Assembly (NCBI GenBank): GCA_015063895.1
Contig: SVTG01000002.1
Location: forward strand, 1-64,000
DNA length: 64,000 nt
Direction: 5' to 3'
Source of the DNA: Oscillospiraceae bacterium
Lineage (GTDB): Bacteria > Bacillota > Clostridia > Oscillospirales > CAG-272
Position 1 is the stretch's first letter, and each line of letters begins with the position of its first letter. Of this stretch, positions 48,892 to 58,621 are shown piece by piece. The translations under genes and the position numbers were made by a program. The notes below the pieces were generated by a model. The model ran no database searches. It was given only the letters and a program-made list of their open reading frames with translations, and was not told where the DNA came from.

Positions 48892-51237
48892 ATGTATATT
48901 GGTTATTTTGAGAGCGACACGCCGTTCACCTATACCAAAATCGGCACGAGCCTTCCCTGTGCGCCAACGAGCGTTGAAAACGGCGTTACCACGTTCAGCT
49001 GGAATCAGCTTTGCTACACGGGCGTTGATATTCAAATCGACCTGCAGGAGCATATGTTTGTCGGCTCTGTTACGCTCCCTCTCAAGGAGGGTTCCAAAAT
49101 CCGCGGCTTTGAGGTATTGGCAGACGGGCGCACGGTAGCGAAATATGCGGCAGAAACCGGCAAAACCGCAGGCGGAACGCTGACGGTCGGTGTGGGTGCA
49201 TACGCAAGCGCTTTGATCTTGCGCATCCATACCGTCCTGCACGACCTCTCCTTCACAGCACCCAAAATTGCCGTTTGCCGCCGCGAGGACAGTCCCTTTA
49301 CCTGGCCAATGGCAAAAACGCTAACGGTAGGAGAAGCGCTTGTTCGTATTTCCGACATCAAAACTGCAAACGCGCACGAGGACGAAAAAGCCGCCGCAGA
49401 CTTTCTGCGCGAGCGCCTGACGGAGCGCTTCGGACAGCTTGAAGAGGGCGGCATCTGCGCCACGCTGGTGCTTGCCTCCGACGGCTACGACGGAGAGCGC
49501 TATACCGTTGATTGCACTAAAAACGGCGTCGTATTGACGGCAGGCTCTCGCTTTATGCTGATGTATGCCGCCTGCAAACTTCTTGATCTTTGTCGGAACG
49601 GTGCCTGTCCCATCGTGCACGTAGAGGATTGGCCCACCAAGCCTCTGCGCGGCATTCATTTGTACCTTCCCGCCGTGCGGGAAATCGAGTTTTTTAAGCG
49701 TTTGGTGCGCTATGTTCTATTGCCCCTCGGCTATAATACCATGTTTATTGAATTTGCGGGTGCCTTGCGCTTTGACCGCCACCCCGAGATCTCGGAGGGA
49801 TGGCTTCGCGGCGTGGCACGCGCCAAGGCGGGATTGCAGCCCTATTTTCCCCACAGCGAAGTGGCTGAGGGCGAACTGCTTGAGAAATGGCAGGTAGCTG
49901 AGCTGTTTGACTATATCAAGGAGTTCGGCATCGAGCCTATTCCCGAAATTCAAAGCCTTGGACATGTGCAGTATATCACCTACGCACATCCCGAAATCGC
50001 AGAGCGTGTTGAGGTAGACGAGGATGTGACCGACACGCGCAACGAGGACGCGAGACCGGAAAATTTCTATGCCCACTGCTACTGCCCCTCCAATGAAAAG
50101 AGCTACGAGATCATTTTTGATATTATCGACGAAATTTTGGAGGTCACCAAGCCCCAACGCTACGTGCATATAGGCCACGATGAGGTATATCATCTGGGTC
50201 TTTGCCCCAAATGCCAAAACACGCCCCACGACGTGCTGTTGGCACGCCATATCAACCGCCTTTACGATTACCTCAAGCAAAAGGGACTCGGCACGATCAT
50301 GTGGTCGGATATGCTGCAGCCATGCACGAAGTACCAGACCGCTAACGCCGCCAATCTGATTCCCAAGGATATCCTTTGCTTGGATTTCATCTGGTATTTC
50401 CATTTCGATAAGGATCTTGAAAATAATCTGCTGCCGTTAGGCTTCCGCGTGGCTGTGGGCAATCTTTATTCCTCTCACTACCCCAGATACCGTCAACGCA
50501 TGATGCAGGACGGTATGGTGGGCGGTCAAGTCTCTATGTGGGCACTGACCAAGGAAGCCAACTTCGGTCGCCGCGGCAAAATATTTGATCTGACCTACAC
50601 CGCCCAAATGCTTTGGAACGCCGAGCAATACGATCCCGCTCTGCGCGAAATTTACGCACATCTGATCTCCAAACGTCTTCAGCCCGTACAGCGCGACGAG
50701 ATGCGCGGCAAATACTGCCCCGCGGGATATGCAAGCACAGAGATCCCCTTGCCCCGAGGCAACGATTCCTTGCCGGAGGCACTGCTTGCTTACCGTCCGC
50801 AGGCCATCGTAGCAGATGGGTGCGAGGTGCAGATACAGGCCAAGGCCGATCGCCTGGCTATCGAGCACACCACGTTGCAGGCCCCCCCTCACATTGAATG
50901 GGCTCCCAACTATGTGTGCGGCACCTACACCGTGACCTATGAGGACGGCGAAAAGGTAACCGTTCCCGCAGAGCATTTTGGAAACGTGCAGCATTATAAC
51001 CGCAAATACGGCGATCCGCTTCAGGGTGCTTACCATCGCCATAACGGTTACGTCGGCACTTGGTTTTCCGACCCCACGTTGGAGGAAAAATTCCACGGCG
51101 AGGACGTATTACTGACCGCCTATATATGGGAAAATCCTCACCCCGAAAAGCGCATCGCCCTGCTTTCATACACCGCAAACGAGGACGACTGCGCCACCGT
51201 TATCCTAACGGGCGTCAAGATACTGAACAAAAAGTAA
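48892..51237 (+). CDS. GH20-family beta-hexosaminidase-like enzyme
   Basis: A 781-residue protein without signal peptide; AAGGAGAA precedes the ATG. An N-terminal sugar-binding-like beta region (to about 140) and a GH20b-like alpha/beta domain (about 150-240) are followed by the TIM barrel from PTKPLRGIHLYLPA. The catalytic Asp-Glu pair is in RYVHIGHDEVYHLGLC. The loop Cys motif CPKC follows. A C-terminal beta domain ends the protein. GH20 enzymes remove terminal N-acetylhexosamines by substrate assistance. It is probably cotranscribed with the GH99-like gene. Hairpin H4 lies 22 bp after the stop. Confidence 0.88.
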   Translation: MYIGYFESDTPFTYTKIGTSLPCAPTSVENGVTTFSWNQLCYTGVDIQIDLQEHMFVGSVTLPLKEGSKIRGFEVLADGRTVAKYAAETGKTAGGTLTVGVGAYASALILRIHTVLHDLSFTAPKIAVCRREDSPFTWPMAKTLTVGEALVRISDIKTANAHEDEKAAADFLRERLTERFGQLEEGGICATLVLASDGYDGERYTVDCTKNGVVLTAGSRFMLMYAACKLLDLCRNGACPIVHVEDWPTKPLRGIHLYLPAVREIEFFKRLVRYVLLPLGYNTMFIEFAGALRFDRHPEISEGWLRGVARAKAGLQPYFPHSEVAEGELLEKWQVAELFDYIKEFGIEPIPEIQSLGHVQYITYAHPEIAERVEVDEDVTDTRNEDARPENFYAHCYCPSNEKSYEIIFDIIDEILEVTKPQRYVHIGHDEVYHLGLCPKCQNTPHDVLLARHINRLYDYLKQKGLGTIMWSDMLQPCTKYQTANAANLIPKDILCLDFIWYFHFDKDLENNLLPLGFRVAVGNLYSSHYPRYRQRMMQDGMVGGQVSMWALTKEANFGRRGKIFDLTYTAQMLWNAEQYDPALREIYAHLISKRLQPVQRDEMRGKYCPAGYASTEIPLPRGNDSLPEALLAYRPQAIVADGCEVQIQAKADRLAIEHTTLQAPPHIEWAPNYVCGTYTVTYEDGEKVTVPAEHFGNVQHYNRKYGDPLQGAYHRHNGYVGTWFSDPTLEEKFHGEDVLLTAYIWENPHPEKRIALLSYTANEDDCATVILTGVKILNKK

Positions 51238-51259
51238 CGCAAAAATCAACAATAAAAAG

Positions 51260-51298
51260 TTGGACACATCATTTTAAGGGTTTTCCCATGATGTGTCC
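51260..51298. repeat. Hairpin element H4 (shortened)
   Basis: TTGGACACATCA arm intact, right arm TGATGTGTCC without the final AA. Four bases of the inner loop are missing. It lies between convergent host genes and may serve as their terminator. Confidence 0.8.
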
Positions 51299-51317
51299 TT
51301 TTATATTAACGGGGGCT

Positions 51318-52925
51318 TCAGTCAATGGTGCCGCCGAGGGCGATGGTTCTCAGCTCCTCCCTTGTCAGCGGTCTGCCGTATTTTTCGTCGGTCATGATAT
51401 CGGGCTTGATGAACCAGTTTCCGTTTTGCAAATGGTAAAGCTCGATCATTTCGTTGAAGTACTGCATAACCTTATCGTTTCTGTAAAAGTCGTTGCGCGC
51501 AAGCTCTGCGTCAATGACGGCGCGATAGTAAATAAGCCGCCATTTCTTGCAGTTTTGCGTTTTTTCATCAAGCGTCGCGTGCACGGTGAGGATGGCCTTT
51601 TCAATATCGAATATCCTTTCGGGGGCAAGAATGGGATAGCGGTGGCCGGGCTCCCAAGTGCGCTTGTGCGTTCCCTCCATGGCCATCACGGCCTCGTGCG
51701 CTATGTCAAGCAGTGCACCCGACAATCCGAATTCATAGGCAAGATACTCTTTTACGGTGTCAGAGGCGTGCTGGTTGTCGCGGTAATGGCGGAGTGCGAT
51801 GACCTTGTTAAGGTCCTCGTAAAAGCCCTCGCAGTAGGGGAATCCGCCCTGCAGCTTATCGCTGTGTGCATCCCAAAGGCCTTGCAGCTTCATCGGGATG
51901 GGAATGGCACCGTAGCCGCCCCACGGGAAGATGCCGCACATACTGATTTCGGGGAAGCCGATATAAGGTCTGCCCAAGGGACGCTCAAAGGGGTAAGTGT
52001 GTGCGTGCGGCTCGCAGGAAATGTATTCGATCTCGGGCAGGTTGCCGTCTGCCAGTGCTTCTCTTAACAGGTCAAACTCGCTGACGTCGCCCGGTGCGCG
52101 GAAGGCGCCAAAGCGCCACGTGCCCAAGTACAGGGTGGCCTTGGGGAAATACTCCTTGATAAGGGGAATTAAGGCCTTTACGCATTTGATGTAGCCGTTA
52201 CCGCCCCAAGGTGCGCACGCAGAGCAGGTGCAGCCGCCCTGGTCGTACGGGCCGACGCTGATGTAATCAAAATCCGCATCCTTAAAGGCCTCTATCATTT
52301 CGCGGCGGTATTCGAGAATTTTTTCAATGCCACCAGGCTTTGAGGGGCAGATCTCGCGATGGTAGTGCGCGATAAGATTTTTTACGTAGCCGTCGTGACC
52401 GCAGGTCCAATCGGCGCGAAGCTCCTCGGGGCTGTCGTCAAACGCCTCGTTGGAGAGAAAGCCCGTAGCGGTTTTCAGACCAAGGGATTTTGCGTGCTTA
52501 AACAACGTAAGCAGGCGGTTGATGAAATCGGCACTTTCCTCAACCTTGTGCTGTGCCATATCAAACCAAGCGCGGAACACGTTCATGCCCCACAGTGCCT
52601 CATCCTCAATATCCTCTAAAAGCTCTTCAATAGGCGCGCATTCTGCATAGCCTTGGTTGTGAGTGGCCCAATAAAGACCGCACATGGGCTTGAAGGAACG
52701 GAAGGTGCCGTTTTCAAGGGCAGGGTTGCGCAGGAATTTACCTGCAACGTAGAGAATATCGGGGTAGGAGCCGCCTGAAATCACGCCGTTTTCAAATTTG
52801 CTTTCAAACTCCTTTAAGGTGGGGTCAAGCACGAGGGTGAGATCGGTATTCTTATCCTTTAACCTCTTTTCAATTACTCTTGCAATGTTGGCAAGGATTT
52901 TGTCCTGCTGATTGTAACAAATCAT
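51318..52925 (-). CDS. Predicted TIM-barrel glycosidase (GH20/GH67-like)
   Basis: A 535-residue protein; ATG at 52925 follows AAGGAG by 6 nt, and an upstream start at 52961 has no ribosome site. A short N-terminal alpha/beta domain (about 1-85) precedes a barrel with LYWATHNQGY, ALWGMNVFRAWFDM, YISVGPYDQGGCTCSACAPW (Cys cluster), YISCEPHAHTYPFERP and GIFPWGGYG. The layout resembles alpha-glucuronidase- and hexosaminidase-like families. I cannot name a GH number. The truncated gene at 2237 resembles its first 110 residues. It is divergent from the AraC gene at 53111, its likely regulator. Confidence 0.65.
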   Translation of the reverse strand: MICYNQQDKILANIARVIEKRLKDKNTDLTLVLDPTLKEFESKFENGVISGGSYPDILYVAGKFLRNPALENGTFRSFKPMCGLYWATHNQGYAECAPIEELLEDIEDEALWGMNVFRAWFDMAQHKVEESADFINRLLTLFKHAKSLGLKTATGFLSNEAFDDSPEELRADWTCGHDGYVKNLIAHYHREICPSKPGGIEKILEYRREMIEAFKDADFDYISVGPYDQGGCTCSACAPWGGNGYIKCVKALIPLIKEYFPKATLYLGTWRFGAFRAPGDVSEFDLLREALADGNLPEIEYISCEPHAHTYPFERPLGRPYIGFPEISMCGIFPWGGYGAIPIPMKLQGLWDAHSDKLQGGFPYCEGFYEDLNKVIALRHYRDNQHASDTVKEYLAYEFGLSGALLDIAHEAVMAMEGTHKRTWEPGHRYPILAPERIFDIEKAILTVHATLDEKTQNCKKWRLIYYRAVIDAELARNDFYRNDKVMQYFNEMIELYHLQNGNWFIKPDIMTDEKYGRPLTREELRTIALGGTID

Positions 52926-53039
52926 ACTTTTCTCCTTTTGCCGCGCCCTTTTGCAAGGCACGTACTACTTATGCAATTTTATTTTATATCAAAATATTAA
53001 AGAATTCCTCTACATTTTTGACATATTTGCAAAATTATC

Positions 53040-53067
53040 TTGACTATATTGATATTTGTGATAGAAT
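53040..53067 (+). promoter_or_regulatory. Promoter of the AraC gene at 53111
   Basis: TTGACT (53040-53045), 16-bp spacer, TAGAAT (53062-53067), about 45 bp before the start. Confidence 0.6.
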
Positions 53068-53110
53068 AAATATGGAATACTGATGAACCAGAGAAAAGGG
53101 GGAGAAACGG

Positions 53111-53920
53111 ATGTTTCAGTGTGGAACGGGTGTGCCGTATTTTTGCTTTGAAAACACGACTCGCCCCCGCAAACTCTCGCCCAAAAGGCACGATCACGAT
53201 TATTTTGAAATTTATGTGCTTGATGAGGGCGCGTGTAGTTATTTTGTTGAAAATAAACTCTATCAGGTAGAGCGAGGTGGCTTTATTCTCACTCCACCGC
53301 ATACGATTCACAAGGTAAAATATAAAGAGGATGCGTATGTCAGGCGTGTGATTTGGTGCGCGCCACAGTGGCTTCCGCAGGAATTGCTTGCTCGCTTGTC
53401 CGCACCGCTGTATATACACCGTAATTCTGCAGCCTTGCCCGAGATTGTTGCAATCTTTGACCAAATTGAGCGCGAAACGGAACGAGCCGATGAGTATACC
53501 GATCGGATTTTGATGAACCGTATGCATCTGCTTTCTTACACATTGGCGCGTGCTTTTGACCGCTGTACCACCGCTCAGGAGGGGAACCCTTATATTCTGC
53601 GCGCGGTGCGCTATATCCAGGAGCATTATGACGGTGTGGTGCGACTTTCAGATGTGGCGCGCGAGGTGGCGATCAGCCCGGAGCATCTCTCGCGTTTGTT
53701 TAAAAAGGAAACGGGCTTTGGATTTTCTGAGTATTTAAACGCACTTCGTCTGCAAAAGGCGGAGGAGATGCTAAGAAAATCGCCCCATCTGCGCATTACC
53801 GAGGTGGCCTTTGCCTGCGGCTTTAACGACAGCAACTATTTTTGCGAAAGGTTTAAGCAGGTGTATGGCTCTTCTCCGATGCAGCACCGATGTAACGTAG
53901 GGAAAGGGCAGAGAATATGA
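53111..53920 (+). CDS. AraC-family regulator with cupin sensor domain
   Basis: A 269-residue protein; AGGGGGAGAA precedes the ATG. The cupin region (RHDHDYFEIYVLDEGACSYF, TPPHTIHKV) and two helix-turn-helix motifs (VRLSDVAREVAISPEHLSRL; ITEVAFACGFNDSNYFCERF) are clear. It diverges from the glycosidase at 51318-52925 and precedes two genes on its own strand (54009, 55099). It is likely a substrate-responsive activator of one or both units. Confidence 0.88.
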   Translation: MFQCGTGVPYFCFENTTRPRKLSPKRHDHDYFEIYVLDEGACSYFVENKLYQVERGGFILTPPHTIHKVKYKEDAYVRRVIWCAPQWLPQELLARLSAPLYIHRNSAALPEIVAIFDQIERETERADEYTDRILMNRMHLLSYTLARAFDRCTTAQEGNPYILRAVRYIQEHYDGVVRLSDVAREVAISPEHLSRLFKKETGFGFSEYLNALRLQKAEEMLRKSPHLRITEVAFACGFNDSNYFCERFKQVYGSSPMQHRCNVGKGQRI

Positions 53921-54008
53921 AGTGCGATGTGCCCGCTTGGTGTTATTAAGCGCGCGACGGCGCGCGGGGTGACTGTTATTATAATAGAGCAGAATGGAGA
54001 GGGTGACG

Positions 54009-55046
54009 ATGGTTTTCAAACCGATTTTGGAAATTCTACCGAAAAACGAGGGGTATGCCTACGCACCCCTTCGCATATATCTGCCGACAAAAGCACTGTC
54101 TGGCGACTGCTTTGTACGCTATAATCTCGTGTACGAATATAACGATACGCGCGACAATTACGCCCCCAATTCCACCGCAAACGTCAGCAATTACCGCATC
54201 CGCGAGGCACAGCTGGTTCGTGTAAAGGCCGTTAGCGAGGCCTTTGTGGAGAGTGAAGCGCTTTTCGAGGTGCTGCAGCAGGGGGAAATTTCCCTGGCCA
54301 TTCGTGAAGACCTTGCCGGCATCGTGCATCTTGCCCCCGGTGCCAAGCCCATAGAAAAGAACGGCGAGTGCTATGCCGCTGACTTTATCGGCGGCTTCCA
54401 CGGGGATGAGCGTCTCACGTCCGTTACCCTTACGGCCGATGGCACCGCCCTTGACCTTACTGCTACCGTCCCCTGCGCCCTTTTTTGTGAAGCTATAGAT
54501 TTTAACCTGCAAACTATCCTTTACCGTTGGGGGACGTCAAACGCTGATAGCTATGGTATACCCGTGGCAGAGCATACGCAGCGTATTTGCTTTTCTGCTG
54601 ATGGATTGAAGAATCACCAGAGCGTGCGCTGGCTCAGGGGTGACTTTCACGTGCGTAAAAACGCCACGTTTTTACAGATGTTTACGATGCGACGTGAGCA
54701 AAACGGCATACCCATATGTGAGACGTTTGAAGCTTTTGACGAAAACGGCGCCTCTCTTGGCTGCGTCACGCTCCCCATTCCCACCACCGAGGGGCAAGCG
54801 ATGCTTCATAACCCCGATACGCGTTTGGTGCGGTACAGCAGTGCCACCAGCGGCATCTCGGGCGAGGTTGGCTTTCGCATTTTGCGGAATTCCTTGCAGA
54901 CCGACCGCACGTGGGTGCAGGTGCGGGCAAAGCCGGGTGATAACAAGTGGTATGCTTCCTTTTCCTCCCCTGAAAACGGCCGTGTGCCGAGGGAGGGCGA
55001 GCTTTGGGAGATAGAGCTGTTTGCCCGCATTGATTACGAGGGGTAA
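54009..55046 (+). CDS. Hypothetical beta-rich protein
   Basis: A 345-residue soluble protein; ATG at 54009 with GGAGAGG 6 nt upstream (ATG at 53994 overlaps that site). It is rich in predicted strands and has a Trp/Arg-rich middle (VRWLRGDFHVRKNATFLQMF). No signal peptide or known motif. The context (AraC regulator, glycosidases, FAD oxidoreductase 52 bp downstream) suggests a glycan-processing role. I do not recognise the family. Confidence 0.6.
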   Translation: MVFKPILEILPKNEGYAYAPLRIYLPTKALSGDCFVRYNLVYEYNDTRDNYAPNSTANVSNYRIREAQLVRVKAVSEAFVESEALFEVLQQGEISLAIREDLAGIVHLAPGAKPIEKNGECYAADFIGGFHGDERLTSVTLTADGTALDLTATVPCALFCEAIDFNLQTILYRWGTSNADSYGIPVAEHTQRICFSADGLKNHQSVRWLRGDFHVRKNATFLQMFTMRREQNGIPICETFEAFDENGASLGCVTLPIPTTEGQAMLHNPDTRLVRYSSATSGISGEVGFRILRNSLQTDRTWVQVRAKPGDNKWYASFSSPENGRVPREGELWEIELFARIDYEG

Positions 55047-55098
55047 CGGTTGCACCGAAATAAAGTGATAAATTTTACTCGAAAGGATCTATGATAAT

Positions 55099-56382
55099 AT
55101 GAAACAGCTTTCTTTTAACAAATCGATCCCCGTTTACGGAAAATACGACGTTGCGGTTATCGGCGGTGGTCCTGCGGGTGTTTGCGCCGCAATTGCTGCC
55201 GCACGCAAGGGTATGAAGGTTTTGCTGGTTGAGGGTACGGGCATACTTGGCGGTATGGCTACCTCTGCAAAGGTAGGCCCCTTTATGACCAACTACGATA
55301 AAGAGGGCGAGGTAAAGACGGTTGGCGGACTGTTTTCCGAGATCGTAGATCGCCTGATTGAAATAGGCGGCGCGTATCTTTCGGACGGCATCGAGGCCGC
55401 CAGTGTTTATACCTCCTTTATTAAGATATATCATCGCCACGTTACGCCCTTTGACTCCTTCCGTTTGGAGCTGGTGCTGGATAAAATGGTGCACGAGGCA
55501 GGTGCAGAGGTGCTTTGTTACACGCAGTTTTCCGATTGCGTTGTGGAAGACGGCAAGATCCGTGCGGTTGTATTGAACGCGCTTGAAGGACTGATTGCCG
55601 TGGAAGCCGAACAGTTTATTGATTGCACGGGCATTGCTGCCGTGGCAAGCAGTGCAGGTGTGCCCACCTATAAGGGTGAGGAGGGAAGCGGTATTCCGCA
55701 GCCCGGCACCCTGATGTTTGAGATAGGCGGCGCGAGGGATGAGGCTTACCTTGAAAGACCGCTGTTCCCCGTAAAGGCGTACCGTACCACCGTTCCCGGC
55801 AGATACAAGGTAAACCATTATCACGTTTACAACGTGGATGCGGCAAATTCAAAAAGTATGACCGAGGCGCACAGCGAGGCAAGAACACAGGTAATGGATG
55901 CCTTTGCCGTTTTGCGTGATCAAACCCCGGGCTTTGAGAATATTGACCTATTGGGTGCGGCACAGGTGCTTGGCGTAAGAGAGAGCAGACACATTGAGGG
56001 TGAGTATAAGATCACGGTTAAGGATGTTTCCGAGGGCGTGAGATATGACGATACGATTGCCGTATACGGCTTTGGTATGGATATACACAACCGTACGCCT
56101 GAAGAAACAGGGAACTTTAAGATCGCAACCGCATCGCGCTACTATATCCCTTACCGTAGCCTGATCCCCAAAAACTGCAAGAATTTGCTGGTGGCAGGCA
56201 AGACGCTCTCTTGTGAATCTCAGGCCGTGGGCGGTATGAGATGCATGCCCGCTGCTATGGCAATGGGTCAGGCCGCAGGCATTGCCGCTTCTATGGCGAT
56301 TGCGGGGAAAACCGACATCCGCAGCATTGACGTATCAGCGCTTCAGGCAGAATTAAGAGAGCAGAAGGCTATTATTGATTGA
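55099..56382 (+). CDS. FAD-dependent oxidoreductase
   Basis: A 427-residue flavoprotein (FAD_oxidored/PF12831 type). The Rossmann dinucleotide motif is VAVIGGGPAGVCAAIAAARK, followed by VLLVEGTGILGGMATSAKVG. Other features are VVLNALEGLIAVEAEQFIDC and the C-terminal FAD-binding segment KNLLVAGKTLSCESQAVGGM. Family members oxidise or reduce sugars, alcohols or dicarboxylates; the substrate is unknown here. AAAGGA lies upstream of the start. It follows the hypothetical gene at 54009 and ends 36 bp before hairpin H5. Confidence 0.85.
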   Translation: MKQLSFNKSIPVYGKYDVAVIGGGPAGVCAAIAAARKGMKVLLVEGTGILGGMATSAKVGPFMTNYDKEGEVKTVGGLFSEIVDRLIEIGGAYLSDGIEAASVYTSFIKIYHRHVTPFDSFRLELVLDKMVHEAGAEVLCYTQFSDCVVEDGKIRAVVLNALEGLIAVEAEQFIDCTGIAAVASSAGVPTYKGEEGSGIPQPGTLMFEIGGARDEAYLERPLFPVKAYRTTVPGRYKVNHYHVYNVDAANSKSMTEAHSEARTQVMDAFAVLRDQTPGFENIDLLGAAQVLGVRESRHIEGEYKITVKDVSEGVRYDDTIAVYGFGMDIHNRTPEETGNFKIATASRYYIPYRSLIPKNCKNLLVAGKTLSCESQAVGGMRCMPAAMAMGQAAGIAASMAIAGKTDIRSIDVSALQAELREQKAIID

Positions 56383-56417
56383 TAGCGGCGATTGAAGTTG
56401 CAAAACCTTTATAAAAT

Positions 56418-56460
56418 TCGGACACATCATTTTGGGCTTTTGCCCTTGTGATGTGTCCAA
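56418..56460. repeat. Hairpin element H5 (inner stem changed)
   Basis: Outer arms TCGGACACATCA/TGATGTGTCCAA as in the family, but the inner stem is GGGC/GCCC instead of AAGG/CCTT. Both arms have changed together, so pairing is kept. Confidence 0.85.
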
Positions 56461-56515
56461 TTTGTTTTATCAATTTTATATAAAAAATTTCATATAAAAA
56501 GTGGAGAGTTTTACG

Positions 56516-56536
56516 ATGAAAAAGATGCGGATGTAG
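56516..56536 (+). pseudogene. Start of a lost integrase gene
   Basis: ATGAAAAAGATGCGGATG followed by a stop, 56 bp after hairpin H5. It has the same upstream pattern as the intact integrase (AGAGTTTTACG before ATGAAAAAG versus GGATTTTTACA). Homology ends here, so only the front edge of an integrase copy remains. Confidence 0.5.
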
Positions 56537-56586
56537 GCGCCGTGATGCACGAAAAGCAAATGCTCCCCGCGCAGTGGGGATTATCG

Positions 56587-58620
56587 TTATATTTCAATGA
56601 GATAGGTATCAAAAATGTGCAGGGGGCGGGTGTTGAAATAGACGTAGTCATCACGCATCTCAAAGGGGATGTGGGTGCCTTCGGGTACGAGTGTTACGCG
56701 CTTTACTTCGGTCTTGCACCTGACGCCAAGCGTAAAGGAGGGGAGCGTGGGCATTTTGACGCGCTCGTCAAGGTGGATAGCGTGGAGGATGTAGCGTTTC
56801 TTATTCTTAAAGAGGGTGATCTCCACGTCCTCTGCGGCATCGCTGACAAAGGCGGGCTTATAGTCGCCGAGCAGACGGCGCAGGCAGGCGAGGAAGATAT
56901 CCTTGTATTCTGCCATCTCTACGGACTCAATCGGCACAGCCGACCAGATGAATCTACCCTTGCCGTACCGACCTTCCACCATCATTGGTATTTCAGTGGC
57001 AATGCCGGGGGGATTTGAGTGAATGGAAGCAAAGCGCACCTCGTCAGGCTTTGTGTAGGGCAGGGTGAGCGTGGCAAGCACGGTACAGTCCTCGATGCCT
57101 TCAACAATGGGTGCGTGGAAGTCAAGGGGCAGGGGGTACTTTTGGGTGAAGTCACCAAAGAGAGAGGTGCCTGCCGCGGTCGGTGCCGCGTAGGTCTTTT
57201 CCTCCTCGGTATAACTCTTCGGGGTGCCGCCTGTGAGTGCCTTTAACAATGCGCCGTGTCTTACGCCACTCAAATAGATGGCGCCGCCGTTTTTTATGTA
57301 ATCAAGGATGCGTGCGGTATCTCCATCCTGTTCACTGAGCAACGGAATCACAAGCGCCCGATAGCCCGCAAGACGATGGAAGGGGCCCGTTACACCAAAG
57401 GGCACATGTGCGGTGATCATAGATTTTGATGCCGTGATGGATGCCTTTTTGCTATCCGATCCGCAGACCGATCTACCAAAGCGGCTTTTTGCACCATAGT
57501 AAAGACCTACGTCCTCTGCCATGTCACCCGTGAGGTAGGGCTCGTAGGCGGATTCCACCTCAAAGATTTTACCAACGCGCTCGTACACGCGCTTGTCAAG
57601 TGTGCCGATAGGGTCAATGGCGTCAATCACCATCGTAGCGCCGTGGTGCGCCGTGGTTGCCAGCACCTCGGTGAGCATCTCGTCCTCGGTTTTGGTGAGG
57701 GTGTGGGAGGGGAGTCCCGGCTTGCATCTGCTGAACATATAGTCAAACGGCGCGTTTTTGGTGATGTTTTTATAGAACTTACAGGCAAGAGAGTGGTTCC
57801 AGATGCCACCGTAGAGATCGCCGCCCACGAAATCGCTTGCCGCATTCACCTCATAGGCACAGCCGTTGTGAGAGGCACTGTCAATGCCTTGCGCAAAGTT
57901 ATGCTCGACGGAAAGGGTGGGGTTTTTCTTTTTAACGTGGGCAGTGACCGCTGCAATCCATTCGCCCATCCATTCGTGTCGCTTCTGCATCCAGATAAGG
58001 TGCTCGGCATCGCCACCCTCGGGCATTGCCTTGGGAAAGGGCGTGCCAACCTCCTTTTCCCAACGGGCGCGGCAATTGTCACAAAAGCACCTTCCCGCAG
58101 GCCAAAAGGGCATATCAAAGAACAACCCCTCTACTGCGAAGTAGTCAATCATTTCGTCAATCTGCTCGTACACAAATGCACGGTATTCAAAATTGTTGGG
58201 GCAGCAAAGGCCGTAGCGACTGCTTCTTGCACAGGCAAAGGCGGTCACACCGTCGCTTTCCTGCACAGTCTGCTTGTCGGGTTCCGTTTGCATCCGCCAC
58301 GCAGGGTGACGGTCGCTTTCATAGGTGTTGTAATTAAGACTGTAGTAGCCCGTTACCATAATGCCGTTTTCGTGGCAAAGGTCGACCAGGCGGCGCATTT
58401 TGTCGGGTTCTTTTTCAAAGGTGCGGTGCATTTTGCCAACCTTGGTGGGGTAGTAGCAAAGACCGACGTGTGATTGAAAATAGAGCATTGCGTTCTGAAT
58501 TTTTGCGATTTTCAGATTTTCTACGTAGATCTCAGGTGAGAATTCCGAGAGGAAGCTTTCATTCCAGTCATCAATGTGCATATCACAAAGATGACGTCTG
58601 TACACATTAGAATACCACAT
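56587..58620 (-). CDS. Predicted glycoside hydrolase (GHL6-like) with trimerisation-type domain
   Basis: A 677-residue protein; ATG at 58620, with AAGGAT inside the end of the preceding gene and 1 nt after its stop, so the two are coupled. The TIM barrel has MLYFQSHVGLCYYPT, GIMVTGYYSLNYNTYESDRH, YFAVEGLFFDMPFWPAGRCF with CDNC, and TLSVEHNFAQG (possible acid/base Glu). A GH42-like trimerisation Rossmann region follows (VIPLLSEQDGDTARILDYIK, NGGAIYLSG), then a C-terminal beta domain. It resembles hypothetical glycosyl hydrolase family 6 and alpha-fucosidase-like barrels. The substrate is unknown. Confidence 0.72.
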   Translation of the reverse strand: MWYSNVYRRHLCDMHIDDWNESFLSEFSPEIYVENLKIAKIQNAMLYFQSHVGLCYYPTKVGKMHRTFEKEPDKMRRLVDLCHENGIMVTGYYSLNYNTYESDRHPAWRMQTEPDKQTVQESDGVTAFACARSSRYGLCCPNNFEYRAFVYEQIDEMIDYFAVEGLFFDMPFWPAGRCFCDNCRARWEKEVGTPFPKAMPEGGDAEHLIWMQKRHEWMGEWIAAVTAHVKKKNPTLSVEHNFAQGIDSASHNGCAYEVNAASDFVGGDLYGGIWNHSLACKFYKNITKNAPFDYMFSRCKPGLPSHTLTKTEDEMLTEVLATTAHHGATMVIDAIDPIGTLDKRVYERVGKIFEVESAYEPYLTGDMAEDVGLYYGAKSRFGRSVCGSDSKKASITASKSMITAHVPFGVTGPFHRLAGYRALVIPLLSEQDGDTARILDYIKNGGAIYLSGVRHGALLKALTGGTPKSYTEEEKTYAAPTAAGTSLFGDFTQKYPLPLDFHAPIVEGIEDCTVLATLTLPYTKPDEVRFASIHSNPPGIATEIPMMVEGRYGKGRFIWSAVPIESVEMAEYKDIFLACLRRLLGDYKPAFVSDAAEDVEITLFKNKKRYILHAIHLDERVKMPTLPSFTLGVRCKTEVKRVTLVPEGTHIPFEMRDDYVYFNTRPLHIFDTYLIEI

Positions 58621-58621
58621 A

